Origin: Comamonadaceae bacterium
GTDB lineage: Bacteria; Pseudomonadota; Gammaproteobacteria; Burkholderiales; Burkholderiaceae_C
DNA: 64,000 nucleotides
Assembly: GCA_027484105.1 (NCBI GenBank)
Contig: JAIXUG010000008.1
Location: 1-64,000, forward strand
Reading direction: 5' to 3'
Shown here: positions 35,687-45,269 of the stretch, piece by piece
Numbering within the stretch: the stretch's first letter is position 1
Layout: each line of letters begins with the position of its first letter
Notes under the pieces: generated by a model
What the model was told of the DNA's origin: nothing
The model's input: only the letters and a program-made list of their open reading frames with translations
Database searches by the model: none
Program-made: the position numbers and the translations under genes

Positions 35687-36595
35687 ATGACCCAGCCCCC
35701 GGCATTCCAGCGCGCCCCCCGCCCTGAAGGCAAAGGCGAAACGGCCTCGCCCAGCGGCACCACGCGCCTGAACAAGCGCATGGCCGAATTGCGCATGTGC
35801 TCGCGCCGTGAAGCCGACGCCTGGATCGAGCAAGGCTGGGTCAAGGTCAATGGCTTGCCCGCCAGCATGGGCCAACAAGTGACCCTGGCCGACCGCATCA
35901 CCATCGACAAAGCGGCCGAGCAACAACAAGACCGGCAAGTGACCATCTTGCTGCACAAGCCCATGGGCTATGTGAGCGGCCAAGCCGAAGACGGGCACGA
36001 GCCCGCCATCACCCTGATCAACCCGCGCAGCCACTGGGGCGGCGACCCGTCCAAGCTGCGTTTCACACCGCCCCAGCTGCGCGGCCTGGCCCCGGCAGGG
36101 CGACTGGACATCGATTCCACGGGCCTGCTGGTGCTGACGCAAGACGGACGCGTGGCGCGCCAGCTGATCGGCGAAGACTCGGAGATGGAAAAAGAGTATT
36201 TGGTACGCGTGGCCTACACCGGCCACGAAAACACCGCTGCGGCCACCGCCGCCTCGGCCACTTATGGCGGCAAAGCCAAGCAGCTCAGCGTGATTGGCGA
36301 CTTCGACCGGGTGAGCGCCAACGTGCAAGCGGTGTTCCCCAAGGCGCTGCTGGAGCGCCTGCGCCACGGCCTGAGCCTGGACGGCAAACCCCTCAAGCCC
36401 GCCAAGGTGGATTGGCAAAACCCCGAGCAGCTGCGCTTTGTGCTGACCGAAGGCAAAAAGCGCCAGATCCGCCGCATGTGCGAACAAGTGGGCCTGAAAG
36501 TCGTGGGCCTCAAACGCATCCGCATGGGCAATGTGCAACTGGGCCAGATGCCTGCGGGCACATGGCGGTATTTGGGCCCGAATGAGTCCTTCTGA
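35687..36595 (+). CDS. RluF-family rRNA pseudouridine synthase
   Basis: 302 residues. An S4 RNA-binding domain ([30 protein letters not shown], about residues 27-56) precedes the synthase domain with catalytic aspartate 141 in [44 protein letters not shown] is the C-terminal motif. This layout fits RluF/RsuA-type enzymes, closest to RluF (23S U2604) or RluB; the exact target is uncertain. The 20-residue N-terminal tail is low complexity. Its terminator overlaps the htpG heat-shock promoter. Confidence 0.92.
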   Translation: MTQPPAFQRAPRPEGKGETASPSGTTRLNKRMAELRMCSRREADAWIEQGWVKVNGLPASMGQQVTLADRITIDKAAEQQQDRQVTILLHKPMGYVSGQAEDGHEPAITLINPRSHWGGDPSKLRFTPPQLRGLAPAGRLDIDSTGLLVLTQDGRVARQLIGEDSEMEKEYLVRVAYTGHENTAAATAASATYGGKAKQLSVIGDFDRVSANVQAVFPKALLERLRHGLSLDGKPLKPAKVDWQNPEQLRFVLTEGKKRQIRRMCEQVGLKVVGLKRIRMGNVQLGQMPAGTWRYLGPNESF

Positions 36596-36600
36596 AGCCT

Positions 36601-36628
36601 CTTGAAACACCGCCAAACGCCCCCAACT
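36601..36628 (+). promoter_or_regulatory. Heat-shock (sigma-32) promoter of htpG
   Basis: CTTGAAA at 36601-36607, 13 bases, then CCCCAACT at 36621-36628. This matches the RpoH consensus (CTTGAAA, 11-16 bases, CCCCAT-T) closely and sits 45 bp upstream of the htpG start. It overlaps the left arm of the preceding gene's terminator. Confidence 0.85.
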
Positions 36629-36639
36629 GTGGGGCGTTT
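36615..36639 (+). terminator. Intrinsic terminator of the pseudouridine synthase gene
   Basis: AAACGCCCC (36615-36623) pairs with GGGGCGTTT (36631-36639), loop seven bases, followed by TGGTTTTTG and further T-rich sequence. The CCCC of the stem doubles as part of the htpG promoter -10. Confidence 0.85.
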
Positions 36640-36672
36640 TGGTTTTTGATCTTTTGTTTTTTTTCACATTGA

Positions 36673-38646
36673 ATGGATATGAGCAAACAAACCCACGCCT
36701 TTCAGGCCGAAGTCGCACAACTGCTGCACCTGGTCACGCATTCGCTGTACTCCAACCAGGAAATCTTTCTGCGCGAGCTGATCTCCAACGCTTCGGACGC
36801 TTGCGACAAGCTGCGCTTTGAAGCGCTCAACAACACCGCGCTGTTCGAAGACGCGCCTGAATTGCAGGTGCGCCTGTCGTTTGACAAAGCCGCCAAGACG
36901 CTCACCATCACCGACAACGGCATCGGCATGACAGCGCAAGAAGCCATCGACCACTTGGGCACGATCGCCAAGAGCGGCACCAAGGACTTCATGAGCAAGC
37001 TGAGCGGCGACCAAAAGTCAGACGCGCAACTGATTGGCCAGTTCGGCGTGGGCTTTTACTCGGGCTTCATCGTGGCCGACAAAATCACCGTCGAAACCCG
37101 CCGCGCAGGCGCTGCCCCTGCTGAGGGTGTGCGCTGGGTCAGCGGCGGCACGGGCGACTTTGAGGTCGAAACCATCGCCCGCGCCGAACGCGGCACCAGC
37201 GTCATCTTGCATCTGCGCGAAGAAGCGCTGGAATATGCCAACACCTGGAAGCTCAAGGAAATCGTCGGCAAATACTCCGACCACATCAGCCTGCCCATCT
37301 TGATGGAAAAGGAAGAGTGGCAAGACGGCGAGTTGATCGACCCGAACGATGAAAAAGCGGGCCGCAAACCCGGCGGCATGGTCAAGACCGGCGAATGGGA
37401 AACCATCAACAAAGCCAGCGCCTTGTGGACCCGCCCCAAGAAGGACATCACCGACGAGCAATACGCCGACTTCTACAAACAGATCAGCCGCGACTTTGAA
37501 GCCCCGCTGACCTGGACGCACAACCGCGTCGAGGGCAGCACCGAATACACCCAGCTGCTCTACATCCCAGCCAAGGCCCCGCAAGACCTGTGGAACCGCG
37601 ACAAGAAAGCCGGCATCAAGCTGTACGTCAAGCGTGTGTTCATCATGGACGAAGCCGAAGCGCTGATGCCCAGCTACCTGCGCTTTGTCAAAGGCGTGGT
37701 GGACTCGGCCGACCTGCCCCTGAACGTGAGCCGCGAATTGCTGCAAGAAAGCCGCGACGTCAAAGCCATCCGCGAAGGCTGCACGAAACGTGTGTTGTCG
37801 ATGCTGGAAGACCTGGCCAAACACGACAAGGCCCCTGAGGCGACCGACGGTGTCACGGATGTCTTGAGCGAAGAAGATAAAGCCAAATTCGGCCAGTATT
37901 CCAAGTTCTACGCCGAGTTCGGCGCGGTGCTGAAAGAAGGCCTGGGCGAAGACTTTGGCAACAAAGACCGTCTGACCAAGCTGCTGCGCTTTGCGTCCAC
38001 CACCAGTGACACCGTGAGCGTGAGCTTTGCCGACTACAAAGCCCGCATGAAAGAAGGCCAGGACGCGATTTACTACATCACCGCCGACACCCTGGCCGCC
38101 GCCAAGAACAGCCCACAGCTTGAAGTCTTCAAGAAAAAAGGCATCGAAGTGCTGCTCATGACCGACCGCGTGGACGAGTGGGCGCTGAACTTTGTGCACG
38201 AGTTTGACGGCACCCCGCTGCAAAGCGTGGCCAAGGGCGCGTTTGACCTGGGCAAGCTGCAAGACGAAGAAGAAAAGAAAGCCGCCGAAGACGCGGCCGA
38301 AACCTTCAAGCCCGTGCTGGCCAAGCTGAAAGAAGCCCTGAAAGACAAAGCCGAAGACGTGCGCGTGACCAGCCGCCTGGTGGACAGCCCTGCCTGCCTG
38401 GTGGTGACCGACGACGGCATGAGCATGCAACTGGCCCGCATGCTCAAGCAAGCTGGGCAAAGCGCCCCTGAAGTCAAGCCCGTGCTGGAGGTCAACCCCG
38501 ATCACGAACTGGTCAAAAAGCTCGATGGCTCGGTCCACTTCCACGACCTGGCCCACATCCTGTTTGACCAGGCCCTGCTGGCCGAAGGCGGCTTGCCCGA
38601 AGACCCGGCGGCCTATGTGAAACGGGTGAATGCGCTGCTGAGCTGA
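36673..38646 (+). CDS. htpG: Molecular chaperone HtpG (Hsp90)
   Basis: 657 residues, somewhat longer than E. coli HtpG. The GHKL ATPase N-domain has [25 protein letters not shown] and [13 protein letters not shown]; the middle domain has [23 protein letters not shown] sequence ([10 protein letters not shown]) and [15 protein letters not shown]; the C-domain ends in NALLS. Start ATG 36673 (MDMSKQ) or 36679; no strong ribosome site is seen. It is preceded by a sigma-32 promoter and followed by a strong terminator, so it is monocistronic. Confidence 0.97.
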   Translation: MDMSKQTHAFQAEVAQLLHLVTHSLYSNQEIFLRELISNASDACDKLRFEALNNTALFEDAPELQVRLSFDKAAKTLTITDNGIGMTAQEAIDHLGTIAKSGTKDFMSKLSGDQKSDAQLIGQFGVGFYSGFIVADKITVETRRAGAAPAEGVRWVSGGTGDFEVETIARAERGTSVILHLREEALEYANTWKLKEIVGKYSDHISLPILMEKEEWQDGELIDPNDEKAGRKPGGMVKTGEWETINKASALWTRPKKDITDEQYADFYKQISRDFEAPLTWTHNRVEGSTEYTQLLYIPAKAPQDLWNRDKKAGIKLYVKRVFIMDEAEALMPSYLRFVKGVVDSADLPLNVSRELLQESRDVKAIREGCTKRVLSMLEDLAKHDKAPEATDGVTDVLSEEDKAKFGQYSKFYAEFGAVLKEGLGEDFGNKDRLTKLLRFASTTSDTVSVSFADYKARMKEGQDAIYYITADTLAAAKNSPQLEVFKKKGIEVLLMTDRVDEWALNFVHEFDGTPLQSVAKGAFDLGKLQDEEEKKAAEDAAETFKPVLAKLKEALKDKAEDVRVTSRLVDSPACLVVTDDGMSMQLARMLKQAGQSAPEVKPVLEVNPDHELVKKLDGSVHFHDLAHILFDQALLAEGGLPEDPAAYVKRVNALLS

Positions 38647-38663
38647 TCGCTTGTGGCTCCCTC

Positions 38664-38701
38664 AAAAGCCCTGCCAGACAGCTGCCTGGCGGGGCTTTTT
38701 T
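38664..38701. terminator. Intrinsic terminator after htpG
   Basis: AAAAGCCCTGCCAG (38664-38677) pairs with CTGGCGGGGCTTTT (38686-38699), one G-U pair, followed by more T. A-run on the left makes it bidirectional, serving the convergent kinase gene as well. Confidence 0.92.
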
Positions 38702-38744
38702 GTGGCTCATGCGACCGATGCAGCCGTGACGTGGCCCTGAACCC

Positions 38745-39764
38745 TCACGCCACCAAGGGCGCTTCCTGCATTTGCTCTACCTGCTCTTGCAGCATCAACA
38801 CCTGACCACGCCAATAGTCGGGTGTGCCAAACCACGGAAAGTTGACCGGGAAGATCGGGTCTTCCCAACGGCGTGCCAGCCAGGCGCTGTAGTGGATCAG
38901 GCGCAAGGTGCGCAGCGGCTCAATCAGGTTCAGCTCGGCACGGTCGAAGTCGCGCACCTGCTCATAACCATCGAGCAAGGCCGAGAGCTCCTGCGTGCGC
39001 TGGGCACGGCTGCCCGACAGCAGCATCCACAGGTCTTGCACGGCGGGGCCCATGCGGGCATCGTCCAGATCGACAAAGTGCGGGCCACCACCGGGCAGCT
39101 CGGCAGGTGTCCACAAAATATTGCCAGGGTGGCAGTCGCCGTGCAGGCGAATCAGGCGGCGGCCTGCTGCACCCTGCGCCATTTTTTCTTGCACCAAGGC
39201 CAGCGCCTCTGCAAAGGCCTCGCGCCATTCACGCTCGACCTCCAGCGGAATCATCTGGTGCGTTTGCAGCCACTCGGCAGGCTCCAGCGCAAAGGTCTGC
39301 ACATCCAGCGCGGGGCGGTGCACAAAGGGTTGGGCCGCGCCCACGGTGTGGATGCGGGCCAGAAAGCGGCCAATCCATTCGAGCACTTCAAAGTCATCGA
39401 GCTCGGGCGTGCGACCACCGCGCAAAGGGCTGACCGAAAAATCAAACCCTGCCGCGTGGTGCAAGGTTTGGCCGTTGAGCACCATCGGAGGCACCACCGG
39501 CACTTCGGCCGCCAGCAGCTCGGCGGCAAAGTCGTGTTCTTCCTGAATCTGCGATCGGCTCCGGCGGCCAGGCCGGTAAAACTTGAGCACCACCGCCGAG
39601 CTGCCTTGCACCAGCTCGTCCAGGTGGGCACGGTAAACGCGGTTTTCGTAGGAGCTGAGCGCCAGCAAACGGCCATCGGGCCACAGGCCCAGATCGGTCA
39701 GGGCGTCCATCACCCGGTCGGGGGTGAGGTCGGTATAGGGATGCGATGCGTTCATTTCAGTCAT
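38745..39764 (-). CDS. srkA: Stress-response serine/threonine kinase SrkA/RdoA-like
   Basis: 339 residues, aminoglycoside-phosphotransferase-like kinase fold. The catalytic loop RLHGDCHPGNILW, the metal-binding FVDLDDARMGPAVQDLW and the N-terminal ALSSYENRVY are characteristic of YihE/RdoA. It protects against stress-induced death in E. coli; the same role is inferred. Start is ATG 39764 or 39755. Divergent from the ion channel gene with only 41 bp between starts. Confidence 0.9.
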   Translation of the reverse strand: MTEMNASHPYTDLTPDRVMDALTDLGLWPDGRLLALSSYENRVYRAHLDELVQGSSAVVLKFYRPGRRSRSQIQEEHDFAAELLAAEVPVVPPMVLNGQTLHHAAGFDFSVSPLRGGRTPELDDFEVLEWIGRFLARIHTVGAAQPFVHRPALDVQTFALEPAEWLQTHQMIPLEVEREWREAFAEALALVQEKMAQGAAGRRLIRLHGDCHPGNILWTPAELPGGGPHFVDLDDARMGPAVQDLWMLLSGSRAQRTQELSALLDGYEQVRDFDRAELNLIEPLRTLRLIHYSAWLARRWEDPIFPVNFPWFGTPDYWRGQVLMLQEQVEQMQEAPLVA

Positions 39765-39805
39765 GCACCGATTGTGGGGCCGCCAGCCATGTGAAAATCG
39801 CTCAC

Positions 39806-40258
39806 ATGCCTGAACAACCACGTCGCTTCCGTCGCCTGATCCGCCAGGGTCTGGTCTATTCCGTGTTGCTGGCTGTGGCCATTCTGGGGCTGGGTGGTTT
39901 GGGCTTTTGGTTGATTGACCCGCACATTGAGTCCTTGTCTGACGGACTGTGGTTGGCCTTCACCACCGCAGCCACTGTAGGCTTTGGCGACGTGGTGCCT
40001 TCCACCCAAGCTTCACGCGCCTTTTCGGTGATCGTGGTGCTGCTGGGACTGGCCGTGTTGTCCCTCGTCACCGCCTCACTGTCGGCCATCTTTGTTGAAA
40101 AGGAAGTGGAAGACGAAGAGCGTCAAATCGAAAAAGACTTGATGCAGGAAATCGGTCTGCTGCGTCAAGAAGTGGCCGAACTGCGCCGCGACATTCAAGC
40201 ACGGGAGACCTCGCACCCGACCCCCAGGCCAGGTGGGTCGAACATCACTGGCCCGTGA
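39806..40258 (+). CDS. Small two-helix potassium channel family protein
   Basis: 150 residues. First helix about 17-37, pore helix and selectivity filter TVGFGD at 57-62, second helix about 72-96, then a charged coiled coil (EKEVEDEERQIEKDLMQEIGLL, shown to residue about 133) and a Pro-rich tail. This is the minimal KcsA-like topology; the filter GFGD instead of GYGD is a common variant that still conducts potassium in known channels. The coiled coil should assemble the tetramer. Its end overlaps the convergent crotonase gene by 14 bp. Confidence 0.9.
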   Translation: MPEQPRRFRRLIRQGLVYSVLLAVAILGLGGLGFWLIDPHIESLSDGLWLAFTTAATVGFGDVVPSTQASRAFSVIVVLLGLAVLSLVTASLSAIFVEKEVEDEERQIEKDLMQEIGLLRQEVAELRRDIQARETSHPTPRPGGSNITGP

Positions 40259-41051
40259 ATCGCGCCGCGCGCTTTTCCACAAACGAACGCACGCCCTCAG
40301 CGGCATCTTGCGACCTGGACAGGCGCTGTTGCACGGGCAGAAAGTCTTGCATCGCCACCACCGGGCCGTGCTCCACCGCTTTGAGCACGTTTTGCCGCGT
40401 GGCCACCACCGCCAGCGGGGCTTGCGCGGCGATCAATTCGGCAATGCGCATGGCCTCGTCCAACAGGTCCGCTGCAGGCACCACTTTTTGCACAAAATTC
40501 AGGCGCAGGGCTTCGGCGCTGTCGAACACATCGGCTGTGAGCAAATGCAAGAGCGCATTGCCCGAGCCCGCGCGCTCGGCCATGCGCAGCGTGGCCCCGC
40601 CCGTGGCCATGATGCCGCGCTGCACCTCCAGCTGCGAAAACCGGCAGTCATCGGCCGCCACCACGATGTCAGCCGCCAGCATCAATTCAATGCCCAAGGT
40701 GTAGGTGATGCCCTGCACCGCCACCACCATGGGTTTGGTGCGGCGGCGGTAACCGTCCATGCCCAGGTTCAGCGGATCGACCAAGCCCAGCGGCACGGCC
40801 TTTTCGCCGCGCTGCATCAAGGGCGCGATGGTCGGCAAATCCAGCCCGGCGGTGAAATGGTCGCCCGCCGCGCACAACACCCCCACGCGCAGCGCGGGGT
40901 CATCGTCGAGCCGGGTGTAAGCCTCGCCCAACTCGCGGAACATTTTGGGCGTGAAGCCGTTGCGCTTGGCGGGGCGGTTGATGCCAATTTGCAGGACTGC
41001 ACCGTGCACGGTGCAATCGATCTGGCCTTCGGGGTGGGGGGTGGTCTGCAT
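40245..41051 (-). CDS. Crotonase/enoyl-CoA hydratase family protein
   Basis: 268 residues. Crotonase fold with the oxyanion-hole segments FTAGLDL and GITYTLGIELMLAADIVVAAD. The catalytic glutamates of rat mitochondrial hydratase are not both evident: the first falls near VQRGIMATGGATLR, so the activity may be isomerase-like rather than hydratase. It follows the 3-hydroxybutyryl-CoA dehydrogenase gene by one base, and the pair probably forms part of a beta-oxidation or butanoate module. Confidence 0.9.
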   Translation of the reverse strand: MQTTPHPEGQIDCTVHGAVLQIGINRPAKRNGFTPKMFRELGEAYTRLDDDPALRVGVLCAAGDHFTAGLDLPTIAPLMQRGEKAVPLGLVDPLNLGMDGYRRRTKPMVVAVQGITYTLGIELMLAADIVVAADDCRFSQLEVQRGIMATGGATLRMAERAGSGNALLHLLTADVFDSAEALRLNFVQKVVPAADLLDEAMRIAELIAAQAPLAVVATRQNVLKAVEHGPVVAMQDFLPVQQRLSRSQDAAEGVRSFVEKRAARFTGQ

Positions 41052-41052
41052 C

Positions 41053-41901
41053 TCAGTACTTGTAAACGCCCTGACCGGTCTTGCGGCCCAAGCGGCCTGC
41101 GGCCACCATTTCTTTGAGCAGCGGGCTGGGGCGGTATTTGCTGTCGCCGAATTCCTTGAGGTAGACCTCCATCACGGCCAGGCACACGTCCAGGCCAATC
41201 ATGTCGGCCAGGGCCAAGGGGCCAATCGGCTGGTTGCAGCCGAGCTTCATGCCCGCGTCGATGGCTTCGGCCTCGGCCAGGCCTTCGCCCAGCACAAAGA
41301 AAGCTTCGTTGATCATGGGCACCAAGATGCGGTTGACCACAAAGCCAGGGGCGTTCTTGACGGTGATGGGGGTCTTGCCCAGCGCCAGCGCCATGTCGTG
41401 CACCGCGTCGTGGGTGGCGTCGCTGGTTTGCAGGCCACGGATGATTTCGACTAGCGCCATCATGGGCACGGGGTTGAAGAAGTGCATGCCGATGAAGCGG
41501 TCCGCGCGCTGGGTGGCGGCGGCCAGTTGCGTGATCGAAATCGACGAGGTGTTGGAGGCGATGATCACGTTCGGGGCCAGCAAACCGTCGAGCTGCTTCA
41601 AGATCTTGACTTTGAGTTCGTGGTTCTCGGTGGCGGCTTCGATCACCAGCTGCGCGCTCTTGAGGTCGTCGTAGTTGCTGGAGCCCTGAATGCGAGCGAG
41701 CGCTGCGGCCTTGTCGGCTTCGCTGATTTTTTCTTTGTTGACCAAGCGGTCCAAGCTCTTGGCCACGGTGGCCACGCCTTTGGCCACAGCCGCGTCAGAA
41801 ATATCGACCATCACGACGTGGATGCCCGAGACGGCGCACGCCTGTGCAATGCCATTGCCCATGGTCCCTGCGCCAATGATGCCTACGGTCTGGATGTTCA
41901 T
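41053..41901 (-). CDS. hbd: 3-hydroxybutyryl-CoA dehydrogenase
   Basis: 282 residues. NAD-binding VGIIGAGTMGNGIAQ at the N-terminus, IEAATENHELK, SNTSSISIT and the catalytic histidine in IGMHFFNPVPMM; NAPGFVVNRILVPMINEA opens the C-terminal domain. It interconverts 3-hydroxybutyryl-CoA and acetoacetyl-CoA. AAGGAA lies eight bases upstream of ATG 41901. It is the first gene of a two-gene unit with the crotonase. Confidence 0.95.
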   Translation of the reverse strand: MNIQTVGIIGAGTMGNGIAQACAVSGIHVVMVDISDAAVAKGVATVAKSLDRLVNKEKISEADKAAALARIQGSSNYDDLKSAQLVIEAATENHELKVKILKQLDGLLAPNVIIASNTSSISITQLAAATQRADRFIGMHFFNPVPMMALVEIIRGLQTSDATHDAVHDMALALGKTPITVKNAPGFVVNRILVPMINEAFFVLGEGLAEAEAIDAGMKLGCNQPIGPLALADMIGLDVCLAVMEVYLKEFGDSKYRPSPLLKEMVAAGRLGRKTGQGVYKY

Positions 41902-41967
41902 GTTGCTCGTTCCTTCGAAATGGGTGGGAAACTCAAAACAAGGATCTTACCGGGCTCAACCCCCAAC

Positions 41968-44133
41968 TCAGAACCGGCGCTGCGCCTCCAGACCCACCAA
42001 GAGCTTACGGCCCAAACCGGGCTCAAAGAAACGGCTGTTGCCATCGTTGACGATGACCGAGCCCACATGGCGCCGATCGGTCAGGTTGTCCACCCGAATG
42101 AACTCGCGCAAGGTCCAATCACCCCGGTCTTGCTTGAAATGCACACCCAGGTTGAACAAGGTATGGCCCACCGCCGAATCGCTGTTTTGGTCATTGACCA
42201 TCACGCGGCCCACATGGCGTGTTTCAAAAACCACCCGGCTGCCCGCCCAGCCTGTGTCCCAAGTGGCTTGCACAAAGGCTTGCTGCATGGGCAAGCCGGG
42301 GATGCGGTTGCCTGCTGGCACGGTCACCCTTGGGAACACGTTCGGACAGCCCGCACGGGCACAAGTCTGAAAAGCGTCCAAGTATTCGGCCTGCATCCAG
42401 GTCAGCGCAGAAACCAAGCTGACTGGGCCATGGCGCCAGTTGCCTGACAACTCCAAGCCTTGGCGTTGGGTGCGTCCCGCATTTTGGAAGGTGGCACGTC
42501 CACCCGAGTTGTTTTGCACCACGATCTCATCGTCGGTGCGGATGTCAAAGGCCGTGGCATTCCAGCCAAAGCGATCGGCACGACCACGCAAGCCGAGTTC
42601 GGCGCTGGTGCTGCGGGCAGCATTGAGCTGACTGTTGAAGCCCGAAGCCCCACCGCTGCGGTAAGCCACCTCGTTGAGGGTCGGGATCTCATAGCCTTTG
42701 CCCACGCTGGCAAATGCTTGCACTGATGGGTTCAACTGCCAGCGCACACCCACCACTGGCAAAGTGGCCTGGAAGGTCTTGCGGCCACTGTCGTCCCCGT
42801 TGCTGAGGTACCGGTCTGAGGACGTGTATTCGGTCCGTGTTTGGCGCACGCCGCCCATGAGGGTCAGGTCTTTGGAACGCCACTCGGCCTGAACATAAGG
42901 GTCCAGCGTGCTGGCGCGGTTGACCTCATCGCGCCGCAACTTCCCTTGGACACCCAAGGTGCTGCCGATGAAGTTTTCATAGCCCTTGCGTTGGTCGCTT
43001 TGGTGGTCTGAAGCCAAGCCCGCGCTGAGCGACAAACGGCCACCTTGCCAATCGCCTTGATGCCGCCAGCGGGCATTCCAGCCCCAGTAATCGCGGTCCA
43101 GATCGATCACCCCGCCAGAGCTGCCCAGGTTATTGGGACCTGTTTGAGAACTGACCGGAATCGACTGGTACTGCACCACCTGCCGCTGCCCACCGTAGCC
43201 CATCAACTCCAACTTGTGTCCCCCGCCCAAGGCTTGCTCAAAAGCCAGGCCCAACTGGGTTTGCGCCACCGATTTACGGGTGTTGAAGCTGATCGCACCG
43301 GGGTCTGTCTTGAGGGTGCCACTGTCCAGGTCCTTGCGCTCCAAACCCTGTGGGTCCAATGCAAAACTGTGGTGCTGGTTGAGCACCAACACCGTGCGCC
43401 CACCCTCGTGTGGGCGCGTGAGCTTCAGGTTGGCATTGGTTCGGTCGGCCGCCGACTGTGGCCGCGCACCATCGGTGGCAAAGCGGCTCACATCCAGCGC
43501 ATAAGACCACCCCGGCTCTTTGGGGGTGCCGGTTTTGCCCGTCGCTTGCGTGGACAGCCGCCACAAACCATCGGACCCCGCGACCATCCCGGTGCGCCAT
43601 TGGGCCGGGTGCTGCCCCTCTTCGGTGTACAGCAGCAAAGCGCCCCCCGACGACGCGCCATACAGCGCCGCCATCGGGCCGCGCACCACCTCGATCCGGT
43701 CGGCACCGCCCAACGGGAAATTGGCCACTTGGCCCGAGCCATCGGGCGCACTGGCGGGAATGCCGTCCACAAACAAACGCACGCCGCGCACCCCGAACGT
43801 GGCACGCGCTCCATAGCCACGCACCGAAATCTGCAAGTCCTGGGCGTAGTTCTGGCGGTTGCGGATCACCAAGCCCGGCACCCCAGCCAAACCCTCCGAC
43901 AAATTGATCTGGGCCTGCCCATCGCGCAGCGATTCACCATCCACCACATCGATCGACGCGGCACCGCGCCACACCCCCCCCCCCGAGCGCTCGCCCGTCA
44001 CCACCACGGGCGACAGCGCTCCCGGGTCTGCCGTGGCTGGCGCCAATGGGTCCTGCGCATGGGCGCCCCATGCGCAACACAAAACAACGGCCAGGGCCAC
44101 GGGCTGGCGGGCAAAACGGGTGAGATCTTTCAC
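41968..44133 (-). CDS. TonB-dependent outer-membrane receptor
   Basis: 721 residues. Signal peptide about 1-26 (CCAWGAHAQ), TonB-box-like PVVVTGER near residue 42-48, plug domain with VPGLVIRNRQNYAQDLQISVRGYG and VEVVRGPMAALYGASSGG-like sequence, then a beta-barrel ending in the terminal phenylalanine (LEAQRRF). It is a PepSY-less siderophore/metal receptor-like protein with no substrate indication; a receptor of the FecA/IroN-like class is possible. The gene carries G11 at codons 50-54 (SGGGV), so length changes would shift the frame after residue 53. Confidence 0.93.
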   Translation of the reverse strand: MKDLTRFARQPVALAVVLCCAWGAHAQDPLAPATADPGALSPVVVTGERSGGGVWRGAASIDVVDGESLRDGQAQINLSEGLAGVPGLVIRNRQNYAQDLQISVRGYGARATFGVRGVRLFVDGIPASAPDGSGQVANFPLGGADRIEVVRGPMAALYGASSGGALLLYTEEGQHPAQWRTGMVAGSDGLWRLSTQATGKTGTPKEPGWSYALDVSRFATDGARPQSAADRTNANLKLTRPHEGGRTVLVLNQHHSFALDPQGLERKDLDSGTLKTDPGAISFNTRKSVAQTQLGLAFEQALGGGHKLELMGYGGQRQVVQYQSIPVSSQTGPNNLGSSGGVIDLDRDYWGWNARWRHQGDWQGGRLSLSAGLASDHQSDQRKGYENFIGSTLGVQGKLRRDEVNRASTLDPYVQAEWRSKDLTLMGGVRQTRTEYTSSDRYLSNGDDSGRKTFQATLPVVGVRWQLNPSVQAFASVGKGYEIPTLNEVAYRSGGASGFNSQLNAARSTSAELGLRGRADRFGWNATAFDIRTDDEIVVQNNSGGRATFQNAGRTQRQGLELSGNWRHGPVSLVSALTWMQAEYLDAFQTCARAGCPNVFPRVTVPAGNRIPGLPMQQAFVQATWDTGWAGSRVVFETRHVGRVMVNDQNSDSAVGHTLFNLGVHFKQDRGDWTLREFIRVDNLTDRRHVGSVIVNDGNSRFFEPGLGRKLLVGLEAQRRF
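43974..43984 (-). repeat. Homopolymeric G11 tract inside the receptor gene
   Basis: Eleven consecutive C on the plus strand, G on the coding strand, spanning the codons for Ser50 to Val54. With 11 residues the receptor frame is open; gain or loss of one base would truncate it just after the TonB box. Confidence 0.9.
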
Positions 44134-44439
44134 GGACAGGGCTTTCTGGAAAGGACGTCAAAAAAACGCCAAAGCAAGAAGGTAAATGCACTTTGGATGA
44201 TTTTTATCCAAGCCCTGCGCATGGGTGGACACTTAGACGACAGCTGCCCGCTCATGTCACAGGCCATCCATCCCTGAAAGTCACGGCTGCTTGCGAGGCT
44301 GTACCGTCCAACAACGCGCCAAGAACACCCCTTTCGCCCGACAGACAGGCTCGCTGGACATCTTTGATGGCGCTGCTCTTCTTTGTGACAATGGCGCATC
44401 TGCAATGGCATCCCTCACAGAGGAAAAGGACAACGCAAA
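44134..44439. other. Intergenic region between the receptor and the second crotonase gene
   Basis: 306 bp with no credible gene. It contains a short hairpin TTGGAT/ATCCAA (44193-44211, seven-base loop) about 60 bp upstream of the receptor start, and otherwise lower-GC sequence. It should hold both divergent promoters; I could not make out a convincing Fur box, cobalamin riboswitch or -35/-10 pair. AGAGGAAAAGGAC before 44440 is the crotonase ribosome site. Confidence 0.6.
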
Positions 44440-45213
44440 ATGAGCAAGACCGTATCCATGTCCATTCGGGATCGGGTGGCTGTTGTGACCATCGAACGAC
44501 CTCAGCATCGCAATGCGGTGGATCTGCCAACCGCCCATGATTTACTGACTGCGTTCAAATCCTTTGATGCCCATGACGAAGCAGACGTCGCCATCCTCAC
44601 GGGCGCAGGAGGCGCTTTCTGTGCAGGCGCCGATCTCAAGGCACTGGCGGCAGGCGAGCGCAAACCGGTCAACCCAGACGGAGAATTTGCACCCATGGGA
44701 CCCACTCGCCTGAAACTGCGAAAGCCTGTGATTGCCGCCATCGAAGGCCCCGCCGTCGCTGGCGGGATGGAACTGGCCCTGTGGTGCGATTTGCGCATCG
44801 TCGGCCGATCCGCCGTTCTGGGCATCTTCAACCGCCGCTTTGGTGTCCCGCTGGTCGACCTTGGAACGATACGCCTTCCGCGCCTGATCGGACAGGGTCG
44901 TGCTTTGGAGTTGATTCTGACCGGGCGCCCGGTTCATGCCCAAGAGGCACTGGCGATCGGCCTTGTGAACGCGGTGGTCGATGACGGGACTGCACTGGAG
45001 AACGCTTTGATCTGGGCGCAAAAGATGTCTGCCTTTCCCCAGAACGCTCTGCGCAATGACCGAATGTCGGTCATGGAGCAATGGGACCTGGACGAAGCCA
45101 GCGCCATCGCCAACGAGATCAGGCATGGATTGGCGACGATCCAAAGTGGCGAGACCTTATCGGGATCGACTCGTTTTTCAGATGGCGTGGGTCGGCATGG
45201 CAAGTTCAGTTGA
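44440..45213 (+). CDS. Crotonase/enoyl-CoA hydratase family protein with atypical codons
   Basis: 257 residues. Crotonase motifs: ERPQHRNAVD, GAFCAGADLKAL, GPAVAGGMELALWCDLRIVG and RRFGVPLVDLGTIRLPRLIG, the last typical of an EchA-like subgroup that is widespread in actinobacteria and alphaproteobacteria. Substrate unknown. In-frame TTA, ATA and several CTT codons are unlike the neighbours, which use CTG/TTG and ATC/ATT. This suggests recent acquisition. It stands alone between divergent receptor and convergent NodJ genes. Confidence 0.9.
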   Translation: MSKTVSMSIRDRVAVVTIERPQHRNAVDLPTAHDLLTAFKSFDAHDEADVAILTGAGGAFCAGADLKALAAGERKPVNPDGEFAPMGPTRLKLRKPVIAAIEGPAVAGGMELALWCDLRIVGRSAVLGIFNRRFGVPLVDLGTIRLPRLIGQGRALELILTGRPVHAQEALAIGLVNAVVDDGTALENALIWAQKMSAFPQNALRNDRMSVMEQWDLDEASAIANEIRHGLATIQSGETLSGSTRFSDGVGRHGKFS

Positions 45214-45269
45214 CCCACTTGGCGAACGCCTTCATCTGAACACCCCCCACTGCGTGCCTTCAAGCGCCC

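Noticed and set aside
37018..38556. 512-codon open frame opposite htpG
   Set aside because: Phe/Gly/His-rich antisense translation without motifs; shadow of htpG codon bias.
44193..44211. TTGGAT/ATCCAA hairpin as a Fur box for the receptor
   Set aside because: Does not match the Fur repeat pattern well enough; only 6-bp arms.
44134..44439. Cobalamin riboswitch upstream of the TonB-dependent receptor
   Set aside because: No B12-box-like conserved segment or matching fold is visible.
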